A program made the translations under genes and the position numbers. Positions 63,018 through 64,000 of a DNA stretch of 64,000 nt are shown piece by piece. The notes beneath the pieces are model-generated. The model did no database searches. It saw nothing but the letters and a program-made list of their open reading frames with translations, and had not been told where the DNA came from. This DNA is from Paralichthys olivaceus. Lineage: Eukaryota; Chordata; Actinopteri; Pleuronectiformes; Paralichthyidae. The stretch spans positions 5,881,001-5,945,000 of the forward strand of contig NC_091108.1 of NCBI RefSeq assembly GCF_024713975.1. Direction: 5' to 3'. How positions within the stretch are numbered: the first letter of the stretch is position 1; each line of letters opens with the position of its first letter.

Positions 63018-64000
63018 TGTAGGTGTGCTGCTCCTCACTCTTCCTACACCTGCCACCCATCACCTGTCCATCAGCTCATCAACACAGCAGTGTTTGAACT
63101 CTGGTACGTCATCACCCCTTTATACTGTATATTTGAAATGACAGAGAAATAAGTAGAATCATCTTTGTTTTGTGCAATCACGTGACACGATAAATAAATT
63201 CAGCATTATTTTCAGTGCACTGTGTAGCTGTGTGCCTGCCTCTCAATCTGCATTGCTCACTGCTCATCTCAACACGTCCCTCAAACTCCTTCTTCTGCAC
63301 CTTTCACCTGCTGTCACCTCCTGGTTCATTGCCTGCAAGCGTTTTGTAATAAGACATCATTATTTAACCGTCTTTATTCTGATGTTCTGCATTTGGTCTC
63401 ATTTATTAAACATAACCAACTTTATAATCATCTTTGGAGTCCTGTCTCATGTGTTTTCTTTTGAGGTTATACATCATACCAACTCTACTAACTCTTCTTT
63501 TAATGTAACGTAAGTCTTACCATGTTTATTTTGCCTTTATTCACTTCTTCTGCCAGTTTACTATAGTGTGTGTGTGTGTGTGTGTGTCTTGTACTCTTAG
63601 TTTGGGTAATATTTGACCTTCCTCTTGTGAAACTAATGAATAATAAACTAAACACAACATTTACTTGACTCCCAACAAAAACAAAAAAACAAGGGAGTGT
63701 TTGTGTGTCAGTGTTGCTTAGCACAAAATCTGTTGTGCTACCCGTTTTAACACTGAACCTGCTCTGGGTGACTAATTCAGATGATTCAGGCCTGTTTGGC
63801 AGCATCTAAAAGACTCTGAAAATGAAAAGGAAGGATGTTGTCTCAGAAACAAGCTTCATTGCACTCGCAGCCAATCAAACTCTTATCTCACTAAATGAAC
63901 GAAAGCTCGAGAACACGCACTTTTCTCCGGGCTGCCAGCCTCGAGCTGGAGCTGCCAGTGCATCTCTGCTGCAGCACAACGTGGCGGAGAGCTGCTTTGC
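58341..64000. other. Gene-poor right end of window
   Basis: No coding gene recognised. It includes a 207-codon frame without recognisable content (59808-60431), a (GT)n array at 62926-63016 and a short GT run at about 63567-63588. The last 140 bases become GC-richer and carry a CCAAT motif (about 63871), possibly the edge of the next gene's promoter. Confidence 0.45.
62926..63016. repeat. (GT)45 microsatellite
   Basis: Uninterrupted TG run of 91 bases, the longest simple repeat in the window. Confidence 0.97.

Noticed and set aside
62724-63152. 142-codon frame with a Val-Cys run
   Set aside because: Translation of the (GT)n microsatellite, not a protein.

Overview
The window is nuclear DNA from a bony fish, almost certainly a teleost. 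It carries intron-rich vertebrate genes with compact introns and strict GT-AG junctions. It also has long (GT)n and (GATA)n microsatellites and several dispersed repeat families that I recognise as common in teleosts. I rebuilt eight protein-coding loci by following splice sites and reading phase. I saw no rRNA, tRNA, CRISPR or viral element.

Layout. 785-4641 (-): first eleven coding exons of eps15l1 (endocytic adaptor with three EH domains); the gene runs off the left edge. 7080-10024 (-): a complete nine-exon calreticulin in the position of mammalian CALR3, with a textbook ER-stress element in its promoter. 14516-19098 (-): a complete three-exon retinal homeobox gene (rx1/rx2 type) with gene-poor flanks containing candidate enhancers. 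23873-26383 (-): remains of a complexin-4-like gene that seems to have lost its central helix exon and its CaaX box. 27800-31257 (+): a complete ten-exon SLC1 (EAAT-like) transporter. 35262-39793 (+): a complete eleven-exon atcay (caytaxin), with 5' untranslated exons upstream. 44576-46643 (+): a complete seven-exon nmrk2. 52285-55803 (+): a complete seven-exon lysyl oxidase of the LOX/LOXL1 clade. I found no recognisable gene from 55804 to the right edge.

Synteny. The neighbours correspond to several parts of human 19p13: EPS15L1-CALR3 and SLC1A6 at 19p13.1, and RAX2, ATCAY-NMRK2 at 19p13.3. The rx-complexin-4 pairing is instead found in human at 18q21 (RAX-CPLX4). The window therefore looks like a derivative of the ancestral 19p13 linkage group that kept a complexin beside rx until it decayed. 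The genes do not form one pathway. Rx, complexin-4 and EAAT-type transporters share a retinal/neuronal theme, as does caytaxin, which may reflect old linkage.

Repeats. One non-LTR-like family, recognisable by its end (gag/ag-GTAT or similar, then CATTCTAGTT) and internal blocks, has at least five fragments in both orientations. A second family matching TACTTTTACTCAAGTA has three copies and a third has two. A degenerate tandem array lies at about 41.62-42.10 kb downstream of atcay.
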